Shown here one piece after another: positions 34,701 through 41,784 of a DNA stretch of 41,964 bases. A program made the position numbers and the translations under genes. Within the stretch, counting starts at the first letter, position 1; every line of letters begins with the position of its first letter. The notes under the pieces are model-generated. The model searched no databases. It saw nothing but the letters and a program-made list of their open reading frames with translations, and was not told where the DNA came from. Origin of the DNA: Lachnospiraceae bacterium (GTDB taxonomy: Bacteria; Bacillota; Clostridia; Lachnospirales; Lachnospiraceae); assembly GCA_021203465.1 (NCBI GenBank), contig JAJQBC010000041.1, positions 1-41,964 on the forward strand. The letters are read 5' to 3'.

Positions 34701-34768
34701 TGGTGTACGGCCGCGGTTCGCGCCGTGAGCGCAGGAAGAAAAAAGAAGAGCTTGCCGTGGAGCAGTAG
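31754..34768 (+). CDS. Efflux RND transporter permease
   Basis: About 1004 residues, full length. It shows the RND repeat: TM1 (STLLVVLAIFVFGFSSLMGLRLELMP), a large outer loop, helices around 335-500, a second TM1-like helix (KILTVTVSILVLIGSFALAAFGLDMEIMP) and a second loop. The proton-relay acid is in GLVIAIGMMVDNSIVMIDG. It exports unknown substrates by proton antiport with the adaptor before it. ATG 31754, one base after the adaptor stop, has GAGGAGG about ten bases upstream within the adaptor gene. Confidence 0.95.
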   Translation: MGLTRIALKRPVSTLLVVLAIFVFGFSSLMGLRLELMPDMDMPIQMVLTVYPGADPESVEALVSSEIEGDVASLSGVDTVYSYSMENYSMVLLRYDYDTDINDAYIDLRAALDAADLPDDAQEPTVIQMDINSMASIMYSVSLTDGSDALAYVNDEIVPELESIGSVASVDVTGGRENYIRVLLDEEALSQYGLSMSTVASYIAANDFTVPLGSLEQGSQSISAISTADVETVQALQEVPLYTSSGQLIQLSDVAEVSWEEEAADSISRFNGEETVTVSVTKNQTASTLGMISDVEDIMEDMMEENENLVVETSYDASELIIESISSVASTLVIGVILSMLILFLFFGDLRASVIVGFSMPISLMVTIILMSVLGYSLNIITMGGLVIAIGMMVDNSIVMIDGCFRGRDRTEDLKEAALFGVKSVASSIFAGTLTTVVIYIPICLQSGMAGQMLGQLGYTIIFSLTASLISALTLVPLFYTMFKPQERKELKINGALNAVRKKYDPMVRCLLRHKILTVTVSILVLIGSFALAAFGLDMEIMPSTDEGSVSIEATLRPGTKVEDVDEQIAEIEAMVAAHEDVESYTVTVESGSASISVNLKDDRKMTSQEVADEWTEATKDIMGMQLEITVSSMMSSLISSDTGGEVNLASTDLDDLVEAANAIQEAAWEVPDVLNVYNSAGESSTQIEVVIDPLEAMSHGMTAYQVAGSLYSLISGTEVMTITSNGDEYSVMLEFPEGTYDDASSLLDASVNGVPLSEMAELRYTDSQQTIIRENERYTMSVTAVCLSDDVDAVQDGLDALVEDLTLPDSVELTQSMTEETMSEMFGSMGTAIATALFLVFLMMAMQFESPKYSLMVMISIPFSLIGAFLLMFITGQAISITSLMGVLTLVGTVVNNGILYVDGVAEFRKEVSLEDALVESGQTRLRPMLMTTLTTIIAMIPMAMGIGTGNAMMQGMAITIIGGLVASTILILVLFPVFYMLVYGRGSRRERRKKKEELAVEQ

Positions 34769-34839
34769 CATCGTGTATCATAGAAGAAGAGAGGCGAAAC
34801 TTAAGAATATAATAAAAAGATAAAGCAAAGGGATAACTG

Positions 34840-36195
34840 ATGAACTACAGCATTTATGAATTACTTTTTTTCCTTTTCTGTTACTCCTTTCTCGGCTGGT
34901 GCGCGGAGGTCATCTTTATGGCCGCCCGCACGGGCCGCTTTACCAACAGGGGACTTTTTAACGTCCCCTTCAGTCTTTCCTATGGTGTTGCCATGGATAT
35001 TCTGCTGCTCCTGCAGCCGACGATGGATGGCAATTATCTGCTCTCCGCGGTGATCTACGTAGTCATTATCTCAGCGGTGGCGCAGATCGCGGGTGAGATC
35101 ACGTATCGGGTCACGAAGACGCGGCTCTGGGTTATGGATGAGAGATCGATCTACGCCGGTCGGCTGCGTGGTATTTTCTACACGGTCTTTTTTGCGCTCT
35201 GCGCGCTCGTGGCGATGCTGCTGATCCAGCCATTCCTTTTTCTCCTTGTAAAAATAATGCCGGTGCTTGCCCTGAAGATTGTGACGCTTGTACTGTCTGC
35301 GCTTGTGCTGGTGGATTTCATCACAGTTTTTTATCTGGTGCGAAAGCATCCGTTGCCGGAGAGTGTCATGGGGCTGGAGGAAGGCCTCAAAGGACAGCAG
35401 ACGGGCATCAGAATCTGGATTTCGGACCGCCTCTGGAAACGTCTGCGCCGCGCCTATCCGAACCTCAGGGAGGCGGAGGGTGGCCGGGAAGAGAACCGGC
35501 GCAACTATGTCTTCGCGCAGGGTCTCTGTTTTGACAAATATGTGTGGGTGTTTTTCGCCTGCGCGCTGTTTGGCTATCTCTTCGAGGTGCTGTTCGTGGG
35601 CCTGAGTACGGGCGTCTGGATGAACCGCTCGAGCGTCATCTATGGTCCTTTCAGTATTATCTGGGGCTTCGGCGGCGTAATTCTGACCATGCTGCTGCAC
35701 CGTCTGGACAAGATGGAGGATCGCTACATCTTTATCGGGGGAATGTTCATCGGCGGCACCTATGAGTATATGTGCAGCGTTATTTCGGAGGTCGTTTTCG
35801 GTACGGTCTTCTGGGACTACAGCGATATGCCCTTCAATATTGGAGGCCGCACGAACCTTCTGTTCTGCATTTTCTGGGGCATCATGTCACTTATGTGGGT
35901 GAAGATTCTCTATCCGCGCCTGAGCTCGCTGATCGAGCGCATCCCGCCGATGACCGGCAAGATCGTGACCTGGGTCTTTCTGACACTCATGGTCTGCGAT
36001 CTCCTTCTGTCCGGCATCGTGCTGCTGCGCTATGTGGAGCGCTGTGACGGCGTCCCGGCAGAAAACGCGATCGATGAATTCCTGGATTACCAGTACTCGG
36101 ACGACTTCGTCGAGTTCGTCTGGCCGAACATGCACCTGAGCCAGCCGGACGACGCGGATTCGAGATACTCCGACCCGCTGTGGATGCAGGACTAA
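34840..36195 (+). CDS. CmpB-type putative ABC transporter permease (tandem duplicate)
   Basis: 451 residues. Two copies of the family domain are visible: FFLFCYSFLGWCAEVIFMAARTGRFTNRGLFNVPFSLSYG near the N-terminus, and VFFACALFGYLFEVLFVGLSTGVWMNRSSVIYGPFSIIWG near residue 230, each followed by further membrane helices. This is the family listed as putative ABC transporter permease (CmpB), but no ATPase partner lies nearby, so the transport role is doubtful. The C-terminal ~50 residues are hydrophilic and acidic. ATG 34840 has AAAGGGAT upstream. It lies between the RND pump and spo0A. Confidence 0.8.
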   Translation: MNYSIYELLFFLFCYSFLGWCAEVIFMAARTGRFTNRGLFNVPFSLSYGVAMDILLLLQPTMDGNYLLSAVIYVVIISAVAQIAGEITYRVTKTRLWVMDERSIYAGRLRGIFYTVFFALCALVAMLLIQPFLFLLVKIMPVLALKIVTLVLSALVLVDFITVFYLVRKHPLPESVMGLEEGLKGQQTGIRIWISDRLWKRLRRAYPNLREAEGGREENRRNYVFAQGLCFDKYVWVFFACALFGYLFEVLFVGLSTGVWMNRSSVIYGPFSIIWGFGGVILTMLLHRLDKMEDRYIFIGGMFIGGTYEYMCSVISEVVFGTVFWDYSDMPFNIGGRTNLLFCIFWGIMSLMWVKILYPRLSSLIERIPPMTGKIVTWVFLTLMVCDLLLSGIVLLRYVERCDGVPAENAIDEFLDYQYSDDFVEFVWPNMHLSQPDDADSRYSDPLWMQD

Positions 36196-36209
36196 GCCCC
36201 GCTGCCCGT

Positions 36210-36286
36210 GGCTTCCGTCTGGCCTTTGCCTGACAGCTGTGATACCCGGAGGTGGCAGGCGCAGGTTTGTGACAGCCACGGAAGCC
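36210..36286 (+). other. Structured intergenic region before spo0A
   Basis: GGCTTCCGT (36210-36218) pairs perfectly with ACGGAAGCC (36278-36286), enclosing GCCTG/CAGGC and other short complements. No T-run follows. It could be a leader structure, an untranslated 3' end or a small RNA; I recognise no known class. Confidence 0.35.
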
Positions 36287-36305
36287 GCAGGCAGAGGGCG
36301 TGAAC

Positions 36306-36333
36306 TGTCGAATCCCATCGGATTCTCTCGACA
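36306..36333 (+). promoter_or_regulatory. Paired Spo0A boxes upstream of spo0A
   Basis: TGTCGAA (36306-36312) is a perfect 0A box. CTCGACA (36327-36333) is a second box on the other strand with one change. Together they form an inverted CTGTCGA/TCGACAG repeat. A possible -10, TATAAA, lies at 36345-36350. The arrangement suggests autoregulation of spo0A. Confidence 0.65.
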
Positions 36334-36402
36334 GAATCTGCTTGTATAAATCTACCATTTTCCCTATACTTTTCAGCAGGAAGAACAAGGAGGGAAAGAA
36401 AT

Positions 36403-37203
36403 ATGGGGAAATGGAGTGTTGGTATCGCCGACGATAATGAGAGAATGGTGGAGATCCTCGGCAATATTCTGCGGGAGGACGAGGAACTACAGGTCGTCGG
36501 AACCGCGCGGAACGGGGAGGAGGCCTGCCGCCTGATCCGGGAGAAGGAGCCGGATATCATGCTGCTCGACATCATTATGCCGAAGCTGGACGGCCTCTCG
36601 GTCATGGAGCGGGTTGCGCAGAATGCGGAATTTCGCAAAAAGCCGGATTTTGTTGTCGTCTCCGCGATTGGGCAGGAACGCATCACGGAGGACGCTTTTC
36701 TGCTCGGCGCGAGTTACTACATTATGAAGCCTTTTGACCATGATATGGTGCTGAGCCGCGTCCGCAGCCTGAAGGGAGACCGGCATCGGATAAAGACGGA
36801 AGTACGGCGTCCCGCGGCTGCGGACGTGAAGAGTGCCCGCAACGAGCAGGATCTGGAAACAGATGTGACGAATATGATCCATGAGATCGGCGTGCCGGCG
36901 CACATTAAGGGCTACCAGTACCTGCGCGACGCGATCATGATGGCGGTTGAGGACATGAACATGCTGAATGCGGTCACCAAGATTCTCTACCCGACGATTG
37001 CGAAAAACCACCAGACGACGCCGAGCCGCGTCGAACGGGCGATTCGCCATGCGATCGAGGTGGCTTGGAGTCGGGGGAAGATGGATACGATAGAAGAACT
37101 TTTTGGCTACACGGTTAGCGGTTCCAAGGGTAAACCCACGAATTCTGAGTTCATCGCGCTGATTGCCGATCGGATTCGTTTGGATTACAAAAAGAGAGCC
37201 TGA
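36403..37203 (+). CDS. spo0A: Sporulation master regulator Spo0A
   Basis: 266 residues, standard length. The receiver has acidic IADDN, phospho-acceptor Asp56 ([11 protein letters not shown]) and Lys109 (MKPFD). The DNA-binding domain carries the diagnostic Spo0A stretches: [24 protein letters not shown], then [19 protein letters not shown] (recognition helix) and [18 protein letters not shown]. Phosphorylated Spo0A starts sporulation and many stationary-phase changes. Start: ATG 36403 after a strong AAGGAGGG. The usual spoIVB neighbour is absent here; a CmpB-like gene lies upstream and glgA downstream. Paired 0A boxes precede it. Confidence 0.98.
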   Translation: MGKWSVGIADDNERMVEILGNILREDEELQVVGTARNGEEACRLIREKEPDIMLLDIIMPKLDGLSVMERVAQNAEFRKKPDFVVVSAIGQERITEDAFLLGASYYIMKPFDHDMVLSRVRSLKGDRHRIKTEVRRPAAADVKSARNEQDLETDVTNMIHEIGVPAHIKGYQYLRDAIMMAVEDMNMLNAVTKILYPTIAKNHQTTPSRVERAIRHAIEVAWSRGKMDTIEELFGYTVSGSKGKPTNSEFIALIADRIRLDYKKRA

Positions 37204-37210
37204 GTTTTGC

Positions 37211-37251
37211 TGTCGAAAATGCTTTCAAAGACCATCCGAATGTGTTATGAT
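37211..37251 (+). promoter_or_regulatory. Spo0A box and promoter for glgA
   Basis: TGTCGAA (37211-37217, followed by AA) is a perfect 0A box just upstream of a weak -35, TTTCAA (37223-37228). A 17-base spacer and TATGAT (37246-37251) follow. The box position suits activation. Confidence 0.6.
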
Positions 37252-37278
37252 AAATTTAAATAATGTTGGAGGTCGGCC

Positions 37279-38718
37279 ATGAAAAAAATACTGTTTATCG
37301 CGTCGGAGTGCGTGCCCTTTATCAAGACTGGGGGGCTTGCGGATGTGATCGGCTCTCTGCCGAAATATTTTAACAAAGAAAAATACGAGGTGCGCGTCAT
37401 CATCCCGAATTACCACTGCATTCCGCAGAAGTGGAAGGATCAGATGCAGTATGTCACGAATTTTTACATGGACATGGCCTGGCGCAGCCAGTATGTCGGC
37501 GTCATGGAGATGGATTACGAGGGCATCCACTATTATTTTATTGACAATGAATACTATTTCGCGGGCGAGAAACCCTATGGATACATACACGAGGATATCG
37601 AGAAGTTTGCATTTTTCTCGCGGGCGGCGCTGTCGATCCTGCCGGTGGTGGATTACCAACCGGACATCGTGCACTGCCATGACTGGCAGACCGGCCTCGT
37701 ACCGGTTTATCTGAAGGACAGCTTTCATGACAGCGAATTTTATGCCAACATGAAATCCGTGATGACGATCCACAACCTGAAGTTCCAGGGCGTCTGGAAT
37801 ATCCGCACGGTGCAGGACGCGACCGGGCTCGACATGTCGTATTTTACCTCGGACAAGCTCGAGGCCTACGGTGACGCGAACTATCTGAAGGGCGGTATCG
37901 TCTATGCGGATCTCGTCACGACGGTCAGCAACACCTATGCGCAGGAGATCCAGACGCCGTTCTACGGGGAGCATCTGGACGGGCTGATGCGCGCCCGTTC
38001 GGCGGAGCTCTATGGTATTGTCAATGGATTGGACTATACCGAGTGGAACCCGGAGACGGACATGCGGATTGCGGCGAACTACACGGCAGAGAACTTCCGT
38101 AAACAGAAATTTAAAAACAAATTGGCACTGCAGAAGGAGCTGGGACTTCCGCAGGACAAGAAGACGCTGCTGCTCGGCATTGTTTCCCGCCTGACCGATC
38201 AGAAGGGCTTCGATTTGATCGACTGTGTGATGGACGAGCTCTGTCAGGAGAATATCCAGATCGTCGTGCTCGGCACCGGTGAGGAGAAGTATGAAAACAT
38301 GTTCCGCCATTTTGCCTGGAAGTATGATGACAAGGTCGCGGCCTGCATCTATTATTCCGACGAGCTCTCGCATAAGATCTACGCGGGCTGCGACGCTTTC
38401 CTGATGCCCTCGCTCTTCGAGCCCTGCGGCCTGAGCCAGCTCATGAGCCTGCACTACGGTACGCTGCCGATCGTGCGCGAGACCGGCGGACTGAAGGATA
38501 CGGTCGAGCCCTACAATGAATTTGAAGGAACCGGCACCGGATTTTCTTTTACAAATTACAATGCGCATGAGATGCTCGGCACGGTGCGCTACGCGTTGAG
38601 TGTATATTACGACAAAAAGCGCAACTGGAACAAGATCGTCGACCGCGCGATGGCGGCAGATTTCTCTTGGGGCAATTCCTCGAAGCAGTACGAGGAGCTC
38701 TACGAGAAGCTGGGGTAA
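37279..38718 (+). CDS. glgA: Glycogen (ADP-glucose) synthase
   Basis: 479 residues, full length, GT5 family. KTGGLADVIGSLP (Lys16) binds ADP-glucose; HCHDWQTG and VTTVSNTYAQEI are typical of the N-terminal domain. The C-terminal domain holds IVSRLTDQKGFDLI, and the acid/nucleotide site EPCGLSQL. It extends alpha-1,4-glucan chains, for glycogen or granulose, in the cytosol. No other glg genes are nearby. A 0A box and promoter lie between spo0A and it, suggesting Spo0A-linked storage. ATG 37279 follows GGAGG. A large terminator hairpin comes after the stop. Confidence 0.96.
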   Translation: MKKILFIASECVPFIKTGGLADVIGSLPKYFNKEKYEVRVIIPNYHCIPQKWKDQMQYVTNFYMDMAWRSQYVGVMEMDYEGIHYYFIDNEYYFAGEKPYGYIHEDIEKFAFFSRAALSILPVVDYQPDIVHCHDWQTGLVPVYLKDSFHDSEFYANMKSVMTIHNLKFQGVWNIRTVQDATGLDMSYFTSDKLEAYGDANYLKGGIVYADLVTTVSNTYAQEIQTPFYGEHLDGLMRARSAELYGIVNGLDYTEWNPETDMRIAANYTAENFRKQKFKNKLALQKELGLPQDKKTLLLGIVSRLTDQKGFDLIDCVMDELCQENIQIVVLGTGEEKYENMFRHFAWKYDDKVAACIYYSDELSHKIYAGCDAFLMPSLFEPCGLSQLMSLHYGTLPIVRETGGLKDTVEPYNEFEGTGTGFSFTNYNAHEMLGTVRYALSVYYDKKRNWNKIVDRAMAADFSWGNSSKQYEELYEKLG

Positions 38719-38741
38719 TTCTCAGACGCTGCGAATAAATT

Positions 38742-38797
38742 CCTCCTTGTTTTCACATACTGGGATTGTACCAGCAAATGAAAACAAGGAGGTTTTT
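38742..38797 (+). terminator. Terminator of glgA whose 3' arm holds the next gene's Shine-Dalgarno
   Basis: A perfect 13-bp stem (38742-38754 with 38780-38792) encloses a 25-base loop, then TTTTT (38793-38797). The 3' arm contains AAGGAGG, the ribosome site for the ATG at 38800. The loop has CATACT (38756-38761) with GAATAAA 16 bases upstream, vaguely like a sigma-E promoter. Confidence 0.85.
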
Positions 38798-38799
38798 CT

Positions 38800-38985
38800 A
38801 TGTCACAGTTGTCAGAACTCGACGTCCAGAATCTACGCCACATGATTGGCGGAACCCAGACCTGTGAGTCCAAGTACAGCGCCTATGCCGAGGCTGCTTC
38901 GGACAAAGAGGTCAAACAGTATTTTCAGCAGGCGGTTCAGTCCGCGAAGGAAAACCGGCAGCAGCTGATGGGATTTTTGAAGTAG
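38800..38985 (+). CDS. Small CotF-like spore coat-associated protein
   Basis: A 61-residue helical protein (MSQLSELDVQNLRHMIGG...) that matches the short, sporulation-associated proteins found beside CotF genes in Lachnospiraceae. Its two helices with Gln/Lys pattern (EVKQYFQQAVQSAKENRQQL) resemble half of a ferritin-like bundle. ATG 38800 lies seven bases after AAGGAGG, which is inside the glgA terminator arm. The next coat gene begins 13 bases after its stop, so they form a two-gene unit. Confidence 0.75.
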   Translation: MSQLSELDVQNLRHMIGGTQTCESKYSAYAEAASDKEVKQYFQQAVQSAKENRQQLMGFLK

Positions 38986-38998
38986 GAGGGCGACGAAA

Positions 38999-39259
38999 AT
39001 GATGGATGAAAAGACGATGGTCAGCGACGCGCTGACCGGTATCAACAGTGAGCTGAAAATGTACGCGGATTACATCGCGCAGAGCGAGGATCCGCAGCTC
39101 AAACAGACGCTCAAGCAGATGCGGAACAAGACCGAGACTTCGCAGGAGCAGCTCTATCAGCTCGCCCGTGAGAAGTCCTACTATGTGCCGGCAGCGAAGG
39201 CCAGCAAGGAGGACATCGAGCACGTGAAATCCCTGTTCAAATCGGATTCCATGCTGTAA
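38999..39259 (+). CDS. CotF-domain spore coat protein
   Basis: 86 residues, mostly the CotF (Coat F) domain: MVSDALTGINSELKMYADYIAQSEDPQLKQTLKQMRNKTETSQEQLYQLAREKSYYVPAAKAS. The YYVPA ending is typical. It is probably a structural spore coat protein made in the mother cell. ATG 38999 follows TAGGAGGG by eight bases; a second ATG follows at once. It is short for the family, which is often longer, but looks complete. Confidence 0.82.
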   Translation: MMDEKTMVSDALTGINSELKMYADYIAQSEDPQLKQTLKQMRNKTETSQEQLYQLAREKSYYVPAAKASKEDIEHVKSLFKSDSML

Positions 39260-39262
39260 AGG

Positions 39263-39310
39263 CCATAATTTCAGGGGCGAAAGGTTTTCCTCTCGCCCCT
39301 GAAATTATGG
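39263..39310. terminator. Long perfect inverted repeat between cotF-like and aroC
   Basis: An 18-bp perfect stem (39263-39280 with 39293-39310) encloses 12 bases. It sits tail to tail between two convergent genes, as a bidirectional terminator would, but there is no T-run on the plus strand and only CCTTTAC on the reverse. Confidence 0.5.
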
Positions 39311-39316
39311 CAGAGC

Positions 39317-40417
39317 TTAGCGATAGAACTCTCGTATTCTGTCCATTCGGGCTGACATCCCCACCAGCATCGAATCCAGTACAGTCATTGCAGCCATCGC
39401 CTCGACGACGACGGCGGCGCGCGGCGCGATGATCGGGTCATGCCGTCCACGGACGGAGACGCTGATCTCTTCGCCGGAGCGATTCACGGTCTGCTGCAGG
39501 GAGGAGATCGACGGCGTCGGCTTGAAGGCGGCACGCAACACAATGTCGCTGCCGTCGCTGATGCCTCCGAGGATACCGCCCGCGTGGTTACTTTTCTTTG
39601 AGACCGTTCCGTCAGCCTCAAGACAGAACGCGTCGTTATTCTCGCTTCCGCGCGCCCTTACCACGGCGAAGCCGTCGCCGATCTCAAAGCCCTTCACCGC
39701 TCCGATCGAGCAGACAGCCTGCGCGAGCTTCGCGTTTAGTTTCTCAAAACAGGGATCGCCCACGCCCGCGGGCACACCGCGGATCACGCACTCCACAACG
39801 CCGCCGGAGGAGTCCTGCTTCGCGCGGCATTCGTCGAGATATTCCATGGCGGCCTGCGCTGCGGTCGAATCTGGCATGCTTACCGGATTATTCAGAGCCT
39901 CTGCCGGATCAAATCTTTCATAAGAAATCTCCACCGGGCCGATGGATTTTACATAGGCGGAAACCGTCACGCCGAGTTCCGCGAGCGCTTTTGCCGCGAC
40001 CGCGCCCGCCGCGATGCGCCCGATCGTCTCGCGCCCGGAAGAGCGTCCGCCGCCCCGGTAGTCCCGGAAACCGTATTTGCAGTCATAGGTATAGTCTGCG
40101 TGTCCCGGCCTGTAGTAGGAAGCGATTTCACTGTAATCCCCCGAGCGCTGCGAGGTATTCCTCACCAGCAGGGAGATCGGCGTGCCGGTCGTCCGCCCCT
40201 CGAAGACGCCGGAGAGAATCTCGACCGCGTCGTCCTCTTTGCGCGGCGTCGCGAAGCGCGACTGCCCGGGCTTCCTCCTGTCAAGATATATCTGAATGTC
40301 CGCCTCTGTGAGCGGCAGCCCCGCCGGGCAGCCGTCGACGACAGCTCCGATGCCTTTTCCGTGGGACTCGCCCCAGGTCGTGACCCTGAATATTGTACCA
40401 AATGTTGAACCAGCCAT
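39317..40417 (-). CDS. aroC: Chorismate synthase
   Basis: About 366 residues, full length. The opening STFGTIFRVTTWGESHGKGIG carries the conserved His, then RRKPGQSRFATPRKEDD, GHADYTYDCKYGFRDYRGGGRSSGRET and the C-terminal RHDPIIAPRAAVVVEAMAA. It converts EPSP to chorismate with reduced FMN, the last common step of aromatic synthesis. The ATG at 40417 is eight bases after AGGAG; an in-frame ATG 39 bases upstream has no homology. The other shikimate genes are not in the window. Its leader carries a large perfect hairpin. Confidence 0.96.
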   Translation of the reverse strand: MAGSTFGTIFRVTTWGESHGKGIGAVVDGCPAGLPLTEADIQIYLDRRKPGQSRFATPRKEDDAVEILSGVFEGRTTGTPISLLVRNTSQRSGDYSEIASYYRPGHADYTYDCKYGFRDYRGGGRSSGRETIGRIAAGAVAAKALAELGVTVSAYVKSIGPVEISYERFDPAEALNNPVSMPDSTAAQAAMEYLDECRAKQDSSGGVVECVIRGVPAGVGDPCFEKLNAKLAQAVCSIGAVKGFEIGDGFAVVRARGSENNDAFCLEADGTVSKKSNHAGGILGGISDGSDIVLRAAFKPTPSISSLQQTVNRSGEEISVSVRGRHDPIIAPRAAVVVEAMAAMTVLDSMLVGMSARMDRIREFYR

Positions 40418-40461
40418 ACTTTTTTCTCCTGTTTCTTTGTACCGCGGGCAAGTCATTCAAT

Positions 40462-40520
40462 GATGCAGCAACAGATATATAGAAAGCGGGTTGTGCTTTC
40501 TATATATCTGTTGCTGCATC
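40462..40520. repeat. 26-bp perfect palindrome with 7-base loop in the aroC leader
   Basis: 40462-40487 is perfectly complementary to 40495-40520. The stem is too long for a plain terminator and no T-run follows on either strand. It lies between the predicted aroC promoter and start codon. It may be a miniature inverted-repeat insertion or a leader structure. Confidence 0.85.
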
Positions 40521-40580
40521 GCTCTGTTTGCTTTTCACCGCGATGTTATGGTTTCATTCTACAAATTTATGACAGGAATC

Positions 40581-40609
40581 ATTATAACAGATTTGTTTAC
40601 GGCTGTCAT
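40581..40609 (-). promoter_or_regulatory. Candidate sigma-A promoter for aroC
   Basis: On the reverse strand: ATGACA (40609-40604), a 17-base spacer, TATAAT (40586-40581). The leader would be about 155 bases and include the palindrome. Confidence 0.6.
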
Positions 40610-40631
40610 TGGAGAGTTTCGAATCTTTAAA

Positions 40632-40940
40632 TTAACGGATCTGATACTCCTGGTAAAGTTCACGGCGCGCAGTCAGATTGGCGATTGCGTGGTGCAGATC
40701 GTCCATGCGTCCGTCTGACAGAAGTAAGTTTGTCAACCGCGCAAAACGGTCTTCACCTTTCACTTCCCCTCGTTCGATGCCCTGCTCAATACCGCGGGAG
40801 ATGCCCTGCTCAATGCCTTGCTCCATAGCCTCCTGTCTCATATCATCCAGCGCTTTACACATGTTAAAAGTCTCATCTCCTTCTTCTTGTTGTTCGCCTA
40901 TGTATTGTTCCAGTTTCTCATCTTTATGGAAGGAGTCCAA
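40632..40940 (-). pseudogene. Rpn-family (PD-(D/E)XK transposase) C-terminal remnant
   Basis: About 102 residues remain. The stretch MCKALDDMRQEAMEQGIEQGISRGIEQGIERG is the Gln-Gly/Arg-rich linker typical of the end of Rpn recombination-promoting nuclease proteins; the catalytic N-terminal domain is missing. The only start is a TTG that overlaps the end of the esterase gene by 17 bases and has no good ribosome site. It is therefore most likely the tail of a deleted mobile-type gene. The upstream break lies near the esterase stop. A live short protein cannot be excluded. Confidence 0.65.
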
Positions 40941-41730
40941 AAAATTCCAGCATCGTGACAGTCTCTCGATCCCAGAAATAGAAATCGTGGATGCCGTCGC
41001 CCGGCTGCCAGGTGTAGTCTATGTTCGGGCACTTTTCCTGCATGAATTTCGCAAACTCTTCGTTGGCTGCATACAGGGGATCGTCATCGCCGCAGACCTG
41101 CAGGATGCGCGGCTTCGGACCTTCCGAGGCGTTCAGATGCTGTGCGAGATGTTGCAGGTCGTAGGAAGAGCCCTCGCAGCTATCTCCCGGGCCGAAGATG
41201 TTTGCGATGTTCTGGTTGATCTCCGGCGTGACGGGAATCGCGATACCCTTGTCCGCCCTCCCCCGGAAGTCTGTCTTCCATGGCTGAATAACGGCTGACA
41301 TCGCGCACACTCCGCCATATACCTCCGGGTGGCTCAGCGCCGCGTGCAGCGCGCCGTATCCGCCCATCGACATTCCCGCGATGAAGGTGTGTTCGCGATC
41401 GGAGCTGAGGTGGAACCAGTTCCGCAGCGCGCGTGGAAGCTCCTCCGTGAGATAGCTCCCATAATGGTGCGTGTTGACGCCGTCCACATAGAAGCTTCTG
41501 CCAATGTTCGGCATGACCACGATCACGTCGGTGTTCTGCAGATACAGCTCAATGCGGGAGAGCCGGAGCCAGCTTGTGTGATCCTGCCCGTGACCGTGCA
41601 GTAGATAGAGTATCGGATAGTCTCCCGTGTGCACTGCGCACGGAACGCCTCTGCGCTCCGGAAGGATCATGCTGACCTGTGTGTTCATGGCCAGCTCATA
41701 GGAATACATGTCTAATGATACGATTGCCAT
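40924..41730 (-). CDS. Esterase family alpha/beta hydrolase
   Basis: 268 residues of the esterase D (PF00756-type) family. LYLLHGHGQDHTSW forms the oxyanion region, GMSMGG holds the nucleophilic Ser, VCGDDDPLY the likely Asp and GIHDFYFWD the catalytic His. There is no signal peptide, so it is cytosolic. Relatives include S-formylglutathione hydrolase, acetyl-xylan and feruloyl esterases; the substrate cannot be told. Start: ATG 41730 after GAGGTG. A clear sigma-A promoter lies upstream. Confidence 0.9.
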   Translation of the reverse strand: MAIVSLDMYSYELAMNTQVSMILPERRGVPCAVHTGDYPILYLLHGHGQDHTSWLRLSRIELYLQNTDVIVVMPNIGRSFYVDGVNTHHYGSYLTEELPRALRNWFHLSSDREHTFIAGMSMGGYGALHAALSHPEVYGGVCAMSAVIQPWKTDFRGRADKGIAIPVTPEINQNIANIFGPGDSCEGSSYDLQHLAQHLNASEGPKPRILQVCGDDDPLYAANEEFAKFMQEKCPNIDYTWQPGDGIHDFYFWDRETVTMLEFFGLLP

Positions 41731-41755
41731 TCTGATTCACCTCGTTTTTTCTTTC

Positions 41756-41784
41756 ATTATAATTAGCCCGTGCCTGGAAAGCAA
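41756..41784 (-). promoter_or_regulatory. Sigma-A promoter for the esterase
   Basis: On the reverse strand: TTGCTT (41784-41779), a 17-base spacer, TATAAT (41761-41756), 25 bases before the start codon. Confidence 0.7.

Noticed and set aside
40462-40520. Rho-independent terminator
   Set aside because: The stem is 26 bp and no T-run follows on either strand; it also lies inside the aroC leader.
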